Shown here piece after piece: positions 45,016-54,233 of a stretch of 64,000 bases of DNA. Position 1 is the stretch's first letter, and each line of letters opens with the position of its first letter. The stretch comes from Methylovirgula sp. (GTDB lineage: Bacteria > Pseudomonadota > Alphaproteobacteria > Rhizobiales > Beijerinckiaceae). The position numbers were made by a program, and so were the translations under genes. The notes beneath the pieces are model-generated. The model was given only the letters and a program-made list of their open reading frames with translations. It was not told where the DNA came from and did not search any database. The stretch lies in NCBI RefSeq assembly GCF_037200945.1, contig NZ_JBBCGP010000001.1, positions 3,222,501 to 3,286,500 on the forward strand, written 5' to 3'.

Positions 45016-45858
45016 TCAAGTAGCGGCCTTTGTGTCCCGCGCGGCGAAAGCCCGGTATTTCATGACCGCCAGGGGGATGGTCGCGAGATAGACCAGGCTG
45101 AGGCAGGCCAGAACTTCCATAGGAAAGCTCGCCAGCAGCAATATCAAAGCTGCAATGGCGAACAGAACGACAATGACATATTCGCGCGGCACGCGGCCGA
45201 TCTTCTTCGCCGAAAAATGCGGAATCCGGCTCGCCATCAGGAAGGCGATCAGCAGCACATAGGCGATTTCGAACGGCGCCGTTACGTGCGTCGCTGGAAG
45301 GCCCAGGAACGAGAAATTAAGATACAGCGGCAAAAGCCCAAGGATCGCGCCGGCGGGAGCCGGCATGCCGGTGAAAAAATTGCCTTCCCAGCTCGCGCGG
45401 TCGGGATCATCGAGCGAAACGTTGAAGCGGGCGAGCCGTAGCGCACAGGCGATGGCGAAGACCAGCGCGGCAAACCAGCCGAAGCTTTTGAGCTGATGCA
45501 GGTTCCAAAGATAAAGGATCAAGCCGGGCGCGACGCCGAAATCGACAAAATCGGCCAGCGAATCAAGCTCTGCCCCGAAACGGCTCGTGCCGCGCAACGC
45601 CCGCGCGATGCGCCCGTCGAGACCGTCTAGAATGGCGGCGATAATCACGACAAGAACCGCGATCTGGAATTGCCCCTCGATGGCAAAACGGATGCCCGTC
45701 AGGCCCATCGAAAGGGCCAGCAACGTCACGAGGTTGGGCAGGATGATGCGTAACGGCACCGGCCGAAAACGGCGCCCGCGCACGAGTCCGAGCCGGCGCT
45801 CGCCCTGTTCCGGCTCGCGTTCATGCACAGAAAATCGTCGCGGCAAAGGATCGCTCAT
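45016..45858 (-). CDS. pssA: CDP-diacylglycerol-serine O-phosphatidyltransferase
   Basis: This 280-residue membrane enzyme makes phosphatidylserine from CDP-diacylglycerol and serine. The CDP-alcohol phosphotransferase motif DG-x2-AR-x8-G-x3-D-x3-D is complete (DGRIARALRGTSRFGAELDS then LAD). About eight hydrophobic helices follow a basic cytoplasmic leader. It lies 54 bp after psd, giving the psd-pssA pair that makes phosphatidylethanolamine. A second ATG four codons upstream (45870) is possible. Confidence 0.95.
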   Translation of the reverse strand: MSDPLPRRFSVHEREPEQGERRLGLVRGRRFRPVPLRIILPNLVTLLALSMGLTGIRFAIEGQFQIAVLVVIIAAILDGLDGRIARALRGTSRFGAELDSLADFVDFGVAPGLILYLWNLHQLKSFGWFAALVFAIACALRLARFNVSLDDPDRASWEGNFFTGMPAPAGAILGLLPLYLNFSFLGLPATHVTAPFEIAYVLLIAFLMASRIPHFSAKKIGRVPREYVIVVLFAIAALILLLASFPMEVLACLSLVYLATIPLAVMKYRAFAARDTKAAT

Positions 45859-45912
45859 CGCCGCCTTCATAAAGCAAATTGTGGCACGACGGAAACCTGC
45901 TTGATCTCGGCC

Positions 45913-46611
45913 CTAGGCCAGCTTGAACAGGCGCACCGGCTCATCGGCGTGGAAATCGGCCAGGATGGTCTCGCCCGCAATCGCGGTCGCGCCTTCCGCG
46001 ACCAGCGCCCGCGCCCCATGCGGCAGATAGACATCGACCCGCGACCCAAAGCGGATCAGGCCGAAACGCTCACCCGCATCGACGCTATCGCCTTGTTCGA
46101 CGAAGCAAACGATTCGCCGGGCGATGAGGCCGGCAATCTGAACGACGCCAATCCGCCCCGCGGCCGTGTCGATCACGAGGCCGTTGCGCTCGTTGTCCTC
46201 GCTGGCCTTGTCGAGATCCGCGTTGAGAAAGATACCCGGCCGGTAAGCGATCTTGGCGACGCGGCCCGCCATCGGCGCGCGATTCACATGCACATTGAAG
46301 ACCGACATAAAAATCGAGATGCGCGGCAAGGGGTCGGCGCCGAGGCCCAATTCGGGTGGCGGCGCGGCGAGACCCACGGCGGAAACCTTGCCATCCGCCG
46401 GCGAAATGACGAGATCGCTCGCCTGCGGCGTCACCCGCACCGGATCGCGGAAGAAAAGCGCGCACCAGATCGTCAGCAGCAAGCCGATCCAGAACAGCGG
46501 ATCGAAGATCCAGCCTGCAATGAGCGTAATCACCACGAAAATCGCGATGAAAATATAGCCTTCCGGGTGGATCGGCGGAATTTGCTTACGGATGGAGTCG
46601 ATGACGCTCAT
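45913..46611 (-). CDS. psd: Phosphatidylserine decarboxylase proenzyme
   Basis: This 232-residue protein is the short bacterial form that self-cleaves to a pyruvoyl enzyme. The cleavage site is the Gly-Ser of IRFGSRVDVYLP, where the serine becomes pyruvoyl. Two N-terminal membrane helices (about 19-50) and the core motifs FFRDPVR, SPADGKV and FMSVFNVHVNRAP are present. It converts the PssA product to phosphatidylethanolamine. It lies between the Atm1-type exporter gene and pssA, 12 bp after the former. Confidence 0.96.
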   Translation of the reverse strand: MSVIDSIRKQIPPIHPEGYIFIAIFVVITLIAGWIFDPLFWIGLLLTIWCALFFRDPVRVTPQASDLVISPADGKVSAVGLAAPPPELGLGADPLPRISIFMSVFNVHVNRAPMAGRVAKIAYRPGIFLNADLDKASEDNERNGLVIDTAAGRIGVVQIAGLIARRIVCFVEQGDSVDAGERFGLIRFGSRVDVYLPHGARALVAEGATAIAGETILADFHADEPVRLFKLA

Positions 46612-46623
46612 GGCTGCAAGGCT

Positions 46624-48597
46624 TTATCCCAATGCGATGTCGGCGTCATCTTCGACGTAAGAGCGAGCAGCAGGCTCGGCTGTATCATCCTCTACCGGGC
46701 GCGTGACACCCTGCTCTTCCGCGGCAGCCCGACGCAAGACTTCCTCGGCGCGACGCACCTCGTTCTGCCGGTTCCACATGGCGGCATAGATGCCATTTTT
46801 TTCGAGCAGCACCGTGTGCGATCCGCGCTCGACGATTCGCCCCTGATCGAGAACGAGGATTTGATCGGCATTGACGACGGTGGAGAGTCGATGCGCGATG
46901 ACAAGCGTGGTGCGGCCGCGCGAAACGCGATCGAGCGCATCCTGGATTTCACCCTCGGTGAAGCTGTCGAGCGCCGAGGTCGCCTCATCGAGCACGAGGA
47001 TCGGCGGCGCTTTCAGAATCGTCCGGGCAATGGCGACGCGCTGTTTCTCGCCGCCGGAAAGTTTCAGACCCCGCTCGCCAACCTGCGCCTGATAGCCGCT
47101 CGGCAGGCTCTCGATGAACCGATCGATCTGGGCAAGACGCGCTGCCTCGCGCATGTCGGCATCGCTGGCGTCGGCGCGCCCGTAGCGAATATTGTAGGCG
47201 ATCGTATCATTGAAGAGCACGGTATCCTGCGGCACCATGCCGATCACGGCGCGCAGCGATTTCTGCGTCACGTTGTCGATATTCTGGCCATCGATCGTGA
47301 TCGCGCCCGACGAGGGCTCATAAAAGCGGAAGATCAGCCGCGAGAGCGTCGATTTGCCGGCGCCGGAGGAACCGACAATGGCAACGGTCTTGCCCGCTGG
47401 AACCTCGAAGCTCACGCCTTTCAATATCTCGCGCTCGGGATCATAACTGAAACGCACATTGTCGAAGCGGACGTCGCCGCCGGAGACGACAAGCGGCTTC
47501 GCGCCCGGCTTGTCGGCGATATCGGGATATTCCCCGAGAATACCGAACATCATTTCGAGATCGATCGTCGCCTGCCGAATGTCGCGATAGATTGAGCCGA
47601 GGAAATTCAGCGGCTGGTAAAGCTGGATCATCATCGCGTTGATCAGCACGAAATCGCCGACGCTGTTGTGTCCGGCACGAACGCCCATGATGCTCATCGC
47701 CATGACAACGGTAAGGCCGAGAGAAAAGATCAACGCCTGACCGAAATTGAGAAAGGTCAGCGAGGTGTAGGACTTGACACTGTTTGCTTCATAGCGCGCC
47801 ATCGATTTGTCGTAGCGCGTCGCCTCACGACCTTCGGCGCCGAAATATTTGACCGTCTCGTAATTCAGCAGCGAATCGAGTGCCTTGCTGTTGGCGTCGA
47901 CATCGCTCTCATTCATCGTCCGGCGAATGCCGATCCGCCAATTGGTGGCGACGAGCGTGAAGGCAGTATAGGCCGCGATCATCACAGCGACCGCGGCGGT
48001 GTAGCGCCAGTCGAATTGGAAGAAGACGACAGCGAGAATCAGCAAGAATTCGACGGCCGTTGGCGCCGCGACGAGGACGACGGTGCGCACGATTGTTTCA
48101 ATCGCGTCGCGCCCACGTTCGAGGATGCGCGTCAGGCCGCCGATGCGCCGCTGCAAATGAAAGCGCAGCGACAGAAGATGCAAATGGATGAAGACGTCAT
48201 TGGCGAGGCGCCGCACGGCGTGCATCGCGACATCAGCAAAGATCCCGTCGCGCGCCTGCGTGAGGGCGGCCATGATGATGCGCATCAAGCCGTAAAGCAG
48301 AGTCAAAGCCAGCGGCCCGACCACCCAGCCGAGAATGTGATGCGTCAGGTGATGGCCGGAGAGTTCGTCGGTCGCCCATTTGAACGCATAGGGAACGGCA
48401 ACCGTGACGAGCTTGCCCACGATGAGCAGCACGAAGGTCGCGTACATCCGCATTTGCAGATCGCGCCGGCCACTCGGCCAGACATAGGGCCAGAGTTTCC
48501 TCCAAACCTCTGAGATGCCGGTCACGCTGGCCGCGAGATTTGCGGACCACGAATGTTTGACGGGCGCGGAGGACGATATCGGATTGGTTTGCAGCAT
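46624..48597 (-). CDS. Atm1-type ABC exporter (fused permease-ATPase)
   Basis: This 657-residue half-transporter has a six-helix membrane domain (about residues 45-340) and an ATPase domain with Walker A VGSSGAGKST, signature LKLSGGEKQRVAIART, Walker B PILVLDEATSALD and the H-loop AHRLST. Sequence style matches the ATM1/HMT1 group, bacterial members of which export glutathione-derived compounds or glutathione-metal conjugates. The membrane domain ends with FLGSIYRDIRQATIDLE, typical of this group. It starts the psd-pssA run. Substrate not established. Confidence 0.92.
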   Translation of the reverse strand: MLQTNPISSSAPVKHSWSANLAASVTGISEVWRKLWPYVWPSGRRDLQMRMYATFVLLIVGKLVTVAVPYAFKWATDELSGHHLTHHILGWVVGPLALTLLYGLMRIIMAALTQARDGIFADVAMHAVRRLANDVFIHLHLLSLRFHLQRRIGGLTRILERGRDAIETIVRTVVLVAAPTAVEFLLILAVVFFQFDWRYTAAVAVMIAAYTAFTLVATNWRIGIRRTMNESDVDANSKALDSLLNYETVKYFGAEGREATRYDKSMARYEANSVKSYTSLTFLNFGQALIFSLGLTVVMAMSIMGVRAGHNSVGDFVLINAMMIQLYQPLNFLGSIYRDIRQATIDLEMMFGILGEYPDIADKPGAKPLVVSGGDVRFDNVRFSYDPEREILKGVSFEVPAGKTVAIVGSSGAGKSTLSRLIFRFYEPSSGAITIDGQNIDNVTQKSLRAVIGMVPQDTVLFNDTIAYNIRYGRADASDADMREAARLAQIDRFIESLPSGYQAQVGERGLKLSGGEKQRVAIARTILKAPPILVLDEATSALDSFTEGEIQDALDRVSRGRTTLVIAHRLSTVVNADQILVLDQGRIVERGSHTVLLEKNGIYAAMWNRQNEVRRAEEVLRRAAAEEQGVTRPVEDDTAEPAARSYVEDDADIALG

Positions 48598-48732
48598 ATT
48601 TCTCTTTGAACGACAGATCGGCGCGGGTGATCACTAGCGCCCGGCAGCGGCGCTGGCTTTCATATAGGCGCACCCGTGCAAATCCCTAGTCGCCCGCCCA
48701 GATGCCGCGGACGCCCTCGGGCTGAAGCCGTT

Positions 48733-49932
48733 TCAGGGCTGCGGCGGCACCACGAAAACCTGACCGGGATAGATCAGATTCGGATCGCGAATTTGCGACG
48801 CATTGGCCTCATAGATCAACGTATAGCGGACGCCATGACCGAGGATTTTCCGGCTGATCCGCCAGAGGCTGTCGCCGTGAATGACTGTGGCCGTTCCGAG
48901 GGTCGGCACAACGGCATCGTTCAAGGTTGAAGCGGCCGGCGGCACCTCAGCCCGCTGCTGCATCGACCCCGGCGCGGACATGGCGGGCGTCGGTTCGGCA
49001 TCGGATTGCGTCACCCCGCTATGCGGTTGGGTCGGTGCCGCCGAGGCCGTGAGAAGCGGCACGTCGAAGCCGACCTCGGCGCGGGCGCTAACCTTTTGCG
49101 CCCCGTCCAGAGCATCGGCGCGCAATATATAATGGCCCGGCGAGAGACCGCGCTTCACCGTCAGCGACCAATGGTCGTCAGCCGCGGCGGCGAGATCGGC
49201 AATGTGGGTGCCGTTGAGATAAATGCGCAAATGCTCGCCGGGCGGTGTCGCCGTGCCGGTGGCGTAGAAGCCGTCCTTATCGACTTCGGCCGTTTTAAAA
49301 CTGACCGAGGGCGTCTGCAGAGCGCCGGGCACAGGCGGTGCCATCGGTTTCTCCAGTGCGGACGTGTCGGCGAGGATTCGCGTCGGCTTGCCGGGTTCTG
49401 CCACGGCGACGACCAGGTTTTTCTGGCCACGGGCCGGCACGGATACGGTCACGACCTGAACGGACACTTCGGCGGGTTTGCCGGGCCGCTCGGTCCGCAA
49501 TGTCAGATTATAATTCCCCGGCGCCAGTTGCGTCGGGATGATAACGAAATTGCCAGCGCCGTCCGAGGCTTCGTTAGCGATCGGCTTGCCGTTGGCGAGC
49601 AGCGCGACCTGCGCACCGGGCGCGCCATGACCCGCGACCACTGTGTCGCCCGAAGGTTCGACACGGACCGTGTCAAACTGCGGCAAGGTCGGCGCGAGGT
49701 CCGCCGCGGGCGGTGGCACCGGCGCTTCCGGCACCGCCGGCTCGACTTTTGCGGTTTGCTGCGGCGGCGGTGTCGCGGGAACCCGCGGCTCAGGCTTCGC
49801 GGGGTTGACGGCCGCGAACGAAAGCGCGCGCGGCGCTGGCGCATTCGCCCGATATTCGTGCCAAACGAGGCCAGCACCGACGGCGACCACGGCGGCACCG
49901 AGCCCAAGGGCTGCAATTTGTGGTGGCCTCAT
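48733..49932 (-). CDS. LysM domain protein with Ig-like repeats
   Basis: This 399-residue protein has an N-terminal membrane helix (about residues 5-23), a Pro/Ala-rich linker, and two Ig-like beta domains (around 85-165 and 225-310). A second Pro/Ser-rich linker follows, and a C-terminal LysM domain (VIHGDSLWRISRKILGHG to YPGQVFVVP, about 345-399). LysM binds peptidoglycan, so this is a periplasmic wall-binding protein, and the layout matches a common rhizobial LysM family. It diverges from the LOG-family gene across 185 bp and lies 135 bp before the exporter gene. Confidence 0.9.
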   Translation of the reverse strand: MRPPQIAALGLGAAVVAVGAGLVWHEYRANAPAPRALSFAAVNPAKPEPRVPATPPPQQTAKVEPAVPEAPVPPPAADLAPTLPQFDTVRVEPSGDTVVAGHGAPGAQVALLANGKPIANEASDGAGNFVIIPTQLAPGNYNLTLRTERPGKPAEVSVQVVTVSVPARGQKNLVVAVAEPGKPTRILADTSALEKPMAPPVPGALQTPSVSFKTAEVDKDGFYATGTATPPGEHLRIYLNGTHIADLAAAADDHWSLTVKRGLSPGHYILRADALDGAQKVSARAEVGFDVPLLTASAAPTQPHSGVTQSDAEPTPAMSAPGSMQQRAEVPPAASTLNDAVVPTLGTATVIHGDSLWRISRKILGHGVRYTLIYEANASQIRDPNLIYPGQVFVVPPQP

Positions 49933-50117
49933 CGGCGCGTCCTCCTCGCGGACTTACTTATCCGTCGTTTGGTTCTCAGTTTCATTTAACTGCATTATTT
50001 GAATAGTGAAGCGGAATCATAGAGGTCGCGAGGCGTCGTCCCCCGTGTCTTGCGGCGCGACATCACATTTTCCCGGAATTTCTTGACCCTTTTGGGCGCG
50101 GGCGCGACAAGCGCGCC

Positions 50118-50768
50118 ATGACAGCAACAATCGATTTTCAGGATTCGCCCCTCGCCGCCCCAGGTAACGGTCTCATCCGCAATGTCTGCGTCTATTGCGG
50201 TTCGGGGCAAGGGACAACGCCTATTCATGTCGAGGCTGCGACTGCCTTCGGGCGCGTCCTCGCTGGCGCGGGCATTGGCCTCGTGTACGGTGGCGGCAAC
50301 ACCGGGCTGATGGGCGCGGTCGCGCGCGCCGTTCTCGCCGAAGGCGGCCATGTCACCGGCATCATCCCGCAATTCCTATCGGATCGCGAAGTTGCGCTAG
50401 AAGCCGCGCAAAGACTGATCGTTGTGCCGGACATGCATACACGCAAACGGCTGATGTTCGAGAAGGCCGACGCTTTCGTCGCGCTGCCGGGCGGCATCGG
50501 CACGCTGGAGGAATTGGTCGAGCAATTGACATGGGTACAGCTCGAACGCCACACCAAGCCCGTGCTCATCGCCGATATCGGTGGTTTCTGGCGGCCGCTG
50601 CTCGACGTTTTCGCCCATATGCGGACGCAAGGCTTTATCCAGGCGAAATTCGAAGTGCGCTATCTCGTGGCCGAAGCGGTCGACGACATCCTGCCGATGC
50701 TCGAAACCGCGGCTGAACGCACGGCCAAACTCGGCCTCACGAAAACCGATATCGATCCGCGCCTGTGA
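50118..50768 (+). CDS. LOG family protein (nucleotide 5'-monophosphate phosphoribohydrolase type)
   Basis: This 216-residue protein has the lysine-decarboxylase-like LOG fold with VYGGGNTGLMGAVARA and the catalytic PGGIGTLEE motif, plus RKRLMFEKADAFVAL between them. LOG enzymes split cytokinin or purine nucleotide monophosphates; in bacteria nucleotide salvage is more likely than cytokinin production, but this is not decidable here. Its stop overlaps the trmFO start (GTGA), so the two are coupled. Confidence 0.92.
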   Translation: MTATIDFQDSPLAAPGNGLIRNVCVYCGSGQGTTPIHVEAATAFGRVLAGAGIGLVYGGGNTGLMGAVARAVLAEGGHVTGIIPQFLSDREVALEAAQRLIVVPDMHTRKRLMFEKADAFVALPGGIGTLEELVEQLTWVQLERHTKPVLIADIGGFWRPLLDVFAHMRTQGFIQAKFEVRYLVAEAVDDILPMLETAAERTAKLGLTKTDIDPRL

Positions 50769-52171
50769 GCCGGCCGGTCCACATCATTGGCGCGGGACTC
50801 GCAGGCTCGGAAGCCGCTTGGCAGATCGCGCGTCATGGCCTGCCTGTCGTCTTGCACGAAATGCGTCCCGTCCGCATGACGGGAGCGCATCAGACCAGCG
50901 ATTTTGCCGAACTCGTCTGTTCTAATTCGTTCCGCGCCGACGATCCGCAGACGAGCGCCATCGGTATCCTACATCGCGAGATGCGGCGGCTCGATTCGAT
51001 CATCCTCGCCGCCGCCGATGCGCATAAAGTGCCCGCCGGCGGCGCGCTTGCGGTTGATCGCGAGAGCTTCGCGCAACACGTCACGCGGCGCCTTGCATCC
51101 GAACCCAACATCACGATTGTCCGTGACGAGATCGCAGGCCTGCCCCCGGCGGATTGGGATCAAGTCATCATCGCCACCGGCCCCCTCACCTCGCCGGCTC
51201 TCGGCGAAGCAATTCGCACGTTGACGGGTGAAGCCGATCTAGCCTTTTTCGACGCGATCGCACCCATCGTCTCGCGCGAAACGGTCGACATGGACAAGGC
51301 ATGGTTCCAATCGCGCTATGACCGCGTCGGACCGGAAGGCGACGGCGCCGACTACATCAATTGCCCGCTCACGCGCGAGCAATACGAGGCTTTCATCGAC
51401 GGTCTGCTGACCGGCGAAAAGGTCGCGTTCAAGGACTTCGAGGATACGCCCTATTTCGACGGCTGCCTGCCCATCGAAGTGATGGCCGAGCGGGGCCGCG
51501 AGACACTGCGTCATGGGCCAATGAAGCCATTCGGCCTCACCAATCCGCATGAGCCGGATAAGAAGGCTTACGCCGTCGTGCAATTGCGCCAGGACAACAA
51601 GCTCGGCACGTTGTTCAATATGGTCGGCTTCCAGACCAAGCTGAAACATGCCGCGCAGGTCGCCGTCTTCCGCACCATTCCCGGTCTCGAAAACGCGAAT
51701 TTCGTCCGGCTCGGCGGCCTGCATCGCAACGTGTTCCTCAATTCGCCGAAAGTGCTCGACGCGAAGCTGCGTTTGAAGGCCGAACCCCGGCTGCGTTTTG
51801 CTGGCCAGATCACAGGTTGCGAGGGCTATGTGGAAAGCGCCGCGATCGGCCTTCTTGCCGGACGGCTTGCGGCAGCCGAACGCCTCGGCGTCGAACTCGA
51901 ATCGCCACCGCCGACCACCGCGCTCGGCGCGCTGGTCAATCACATCACCGGCGGCCATATCGCCGTGATCGACGCCGGCCGCGCCTCGTTTCAGCCGATG
52001 AATGTCAATTTCGGGCTCTTTCCGCCTTTGGACGCCGCGTTGAAGGCCGAGGACGGCAAACGTCTGCGCGGTACGGATAAAGCCGCCGCGAAGAAACGCG
52101 CGTTAAGCGCACGCGCAATGGCAGATCTCGATGTCTGGGCCGGGGCTGCGGCACAAAGCGCCGCAGAATAA
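50765..52171 (+). CDS. trmFO: Folate-dependent tRNA (uracil-54-C5)-methyltransferase
   Basis: This 468-residue flavoprotein makes ribothymidine at tRNA position 54 using methylene-THF. The FAD-binding N-terminus VHIIGAGLAGSEAAWQIA is clear, with the blocks HEMRPVRMTGAHQTSDFAEL and CSNSFRADD (catalytic Cys region), LGGLHRNVF and GQITGCEGYVESAAIGL. GTG start overlapping the upstream stop. It is followed by the mlaE-type gene 73 bp later, probably on the same transcript. Confidence 0.95.
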   Translation: MSRPVHIIGAGLAGSEAAWQIARHGLPVVLHEMRPVRMTGAHQTSDFAELVCSNSFRADDPQTSAIGILHREMRRLDSIILAAADAHKVPAGGALAVDRESFAQHVTRRLASEPNITIVRDEIAGLPPADWDQVIIATGPLTSPALGEAIRTLTGEADLAFFDAIAPIVSRETVDMDKAWFQSRYDRVGPEGDGADYINCPLTREQYEAFIDGLLTGEKVAFKDFEDTPYFDGCLPIEVMAERGRETLRHGPMKPFGLTNPHEPDKKAYAVVQLRQDNKLGTLFNMVGFQTKLKHAAQVAVFRTIPGLENANFVRLGGLHRNVFLNSPKVLDAKLRLKAEPRLRFAGQITGCEGYVESAAIGLLAGRLAAAERLGVELESPPPTTALGALVNHITGGHIAVIDAGRASFQPMNVNFGLFPPLDAALKAEDGKRLRGTDKAAAKKRALSARAMADLDVWAGAAAQSAAE

Positions 52172-52244
52172 CTTTGCCTCGACTTTGCCGCGATGTCGGC
52201 TTTTAACGAGAGCATATCAGCACCCTCTCCGGCCCGTCGGGCAG

Positions 52245-53378
52245 ATGCCGCAAATCCCGGATTTTTCAAGCACCTGGAGCAACGATGCCCTGTACTTCCG
52301 TTTCGCCGGAAGCTGGACAATCGATGCTGCACGCAGACTTCAGGAGCGCGTCGAGACGCTGATCGCGAGCGCGCATGGTGCAACACAAGCGATCTTCGAC
52401 CTCGGCGAGATAGAGCGCCTCGATACCTCCGGCGCTTTTCTGATCGACCGCACACGGCAGGATTTGAATGGCCGCGGTGTTGCGACGCGGCTCGAACGCG
52501 TGCGGCCGGAATTCGAAATCCTGCTCACGGAGGCGCGGTATCGGGCCTTCCCGGACTTGCCACAGCCGCACAAAAATATCGCGTTCGAGATCGCCGCGGA
52601 TGTCGGCGAAAGCCTCGTCACCACCGGCCGCGATCTTTTCAACGCGGTCTCGTTTCTCGGCGAAGTGGTGGCGAGCCTCGGCCGACTCGTTCTGCAGCCG
52701 TCGCGCTTCCGCGGCCCGTCCGTCGTCTTCCATTTCGAGAATTTCGCCTTCCGCAGCCTGCCCATCATCGCGCTAATCAATTTTCTCGTCGGCGGCATCG
52801 TCGCGCAACGCGGCATTTATTTGTTGCAAAGGTTCGGCGCACCGACTTACGCGATCGATCTCGTCGGCATGCTGACGCTGCGCGAACTCGGTGTCTTGCT
52901 GACATCGATCATGATCGCCGGACGCTCAGGCTCCGCGATTACCGCCGAAATCGGCGCGATGAAAATGCGCGAGGAAATCGACGCGCTGCATGTGATGGGC
53001 CTGCGGCCGATCGAAGTTCTTGTCGTGCCGCGGCTGATCGCGCTCGTCCTGGCGTTGCCTGCGCTCACCATCGCCGCCAACACGGCCGCGCTCTTTGGCG
53101 GCCTGCTCGTCGCATGGGCCTACGGCGGCATTACGCCGGAGAATTTTCTCACGCATTTGCAGAACGCCGTTGATACCAGCGATTTCTGGGTCGGCGTCAT
53201 CAAGGCGCCGTTCATGGCGCTCGTCATCGGCCTGATCGCCGCGACCGAAGGTTTCAATGTCGCGGGTTCAGCGGAATCGCTCGGCCACCAGGTGACGGCT
53301 TCCGTCGTCAAAGCGATCTTCATGGTCATCGTCGTCGATGGAATCTTCTCCATCTTCTTCAGCTCGATCCGGTTCTAG
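52245..53378 (+). CDS. MlaE-family lipid ABC transporter permease with N-terminal STAS-like domain
   Basis: The 377-residue protein begins with about 110 residues of STAS-like fold (FDLGEIERLDTSGAFLID around residues 48-65). The MlaE permease domain follows with five to six helices and the family motifs TLRELGVLLTSIMIAGRSGS, EIGAMKMREEIDAL and VPRLIAL. MlaE moves phospholipids between membranes with MlaF and MCE protein MlaD. The STAS part replaces a separate MlaB. ATG at 52245 gives a start at MPQIPDF. It forms an E-F-D operon. Confidence 0.92.
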   Translation: MPQIPDFSSTWSNDALYFRFAGSWTIDAARRLQERVETLIASAHGATQAIFDLGEIERLDTSGAFLIDRTRQDLNGRGVATRLERVRPEFEILLTEARYRAFPDLPQPHKNIAFEIAADVGESLVTTGRDLFNAVSFLGEVVASLGRLVLQPSRFRGPSVVFHFENFAFRSLPIIALINFLVGGIVAQRGIYLLQRFGAPTYAIDLVGMLTLRELGVLLTSIMIAGRSGSAITAEIGAMKMREEIDALHVMGLRPIEVLVVPRLIALVLALPALTIAANTAALFGGLLVAWAYGGITPENFLTHLQNAVDTSDFWVGVIKAPFMALVIGLIAATEGFNVAGSAESLGHQVTASVVKAIFMVIVVDGIFSIFFSSIRF

Positions 53379-53380
53379 CG

Positions 53381-54220
53381 ATGATCGAAGCCCCGCTCCT
53401 TAATGCCGCGCCGCCCGGAGATACGACGCCCCTCGCGATCAAGGTGCGCGATCTGAGCGTCTCCTTCGGCGATAAAATCATCCTCGATGGGCTCGATCTC
53501 GACGTGCGCCGTGGCGAAGTCATGGGCTTCGTCGGCGGCTCCGGCATGGGCAAATCGGTGCTGACGCGCACCATCCTGGGCCTGACACCCAAACAGCGCG
53601 GCACGATCGAAGTCTTCGGCTCTAACCTCGACACACTCGATTTCGCCGCGCGCAAACGGGTCGAGCGCCGTTTCGGTGTGATGTTTCAGATGGGCGCGCT
53701 CTTCTCGGGTCTGACGGTGAAGCAAAACGTGCAAGTGCCGCTGCGCGAGCATCTACGCTTGACCGGACGGCTCGCCGACGAACTTGCGATGCTGAAGATC
53801 GAACTCGTCGGCCTGCAGCCCGATGCGGCGGACAAATATCCGGCCGAATTGTCCGGCGGCATGATCAAACGTGCCGCCCTCGCCCGCGCTTTGGCGCTCG
53901 ATCCGGAACTCGTCTTTCTCGACGAGCCCACTTCGGGGCTCGATCCCATCGGTGCCGCCGAATTCGACGAATTGATCGCCACGTTGCAGAAGACGCTCGG
54001 ACTGACAGTCTTCATGGTGACGCACGACCTCGACAGCCTTTTCGCGGCCTGCGATCGCGTGGCCGCCCTAGCCGATGGGAAGGTCATCGCGACCGGGCCG
54101 ATCGGCACTATGCTGGCCTCGGAGCATCCGTGGCTGCGCAATTATTTCCACGGCAAACGCGCGCGCCAGGCGGACGCGGCCTCCCGGCCGCAGGCGCGCG
54201 CGACGCCACCGGTACGATAA
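53381..54220 (+). CDS. MlaF-type ABC transporter ATP-binding protein
   Basis: This 279-residue ATPase energises the Mla/Ttg2 lipid transporter. Walker A is GGSGMGKSV (about residues 52-60), the signature is ELSGGMIKRAALARALAL, Walker B is ELVFLDEPTSGLDP, and the H-loop is VTHDLDS. The C-terminal 20 residues are basic and Pro/Ala-rich. It begins 2 bp after the permease stop and lies 13 bp before the MCE gene. Confidence 0.93.
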   Translation: MIEAPLLNAAPPGDTTPLAIKVRDLSVSFGDKIILDGLDLDVRRGEVMGFVGGSGMGKSVLTRTILGLTPKQRGTIEVFGSNLDTLDFAARKRVERRFGVMFQMGALFSGLTVKQNVQVPLREHLRLTGRLADELAMLKIELVGLQPDAADKYPAELSGGMIKRAALARALALDPELVFLDEPTSGLDPIGAAEFDELIATLQKTLGLTVFMVTHDLDSLFAACDRVAALADGKVIATGPIGTMLASEHPWLRNYFHGKRARQADAASRPQARATPPVR

Positions 54221-54233
54221 ACGACGAGGACAT

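Noticed and set aside
45823..47595. 590-codon open frame on the plus strand
   Set aside because: It is antisense to pssA, psd and the exporter gene, whose domain motifs are unmistakable. Long antisense frames are expected in GC-rich DNA.
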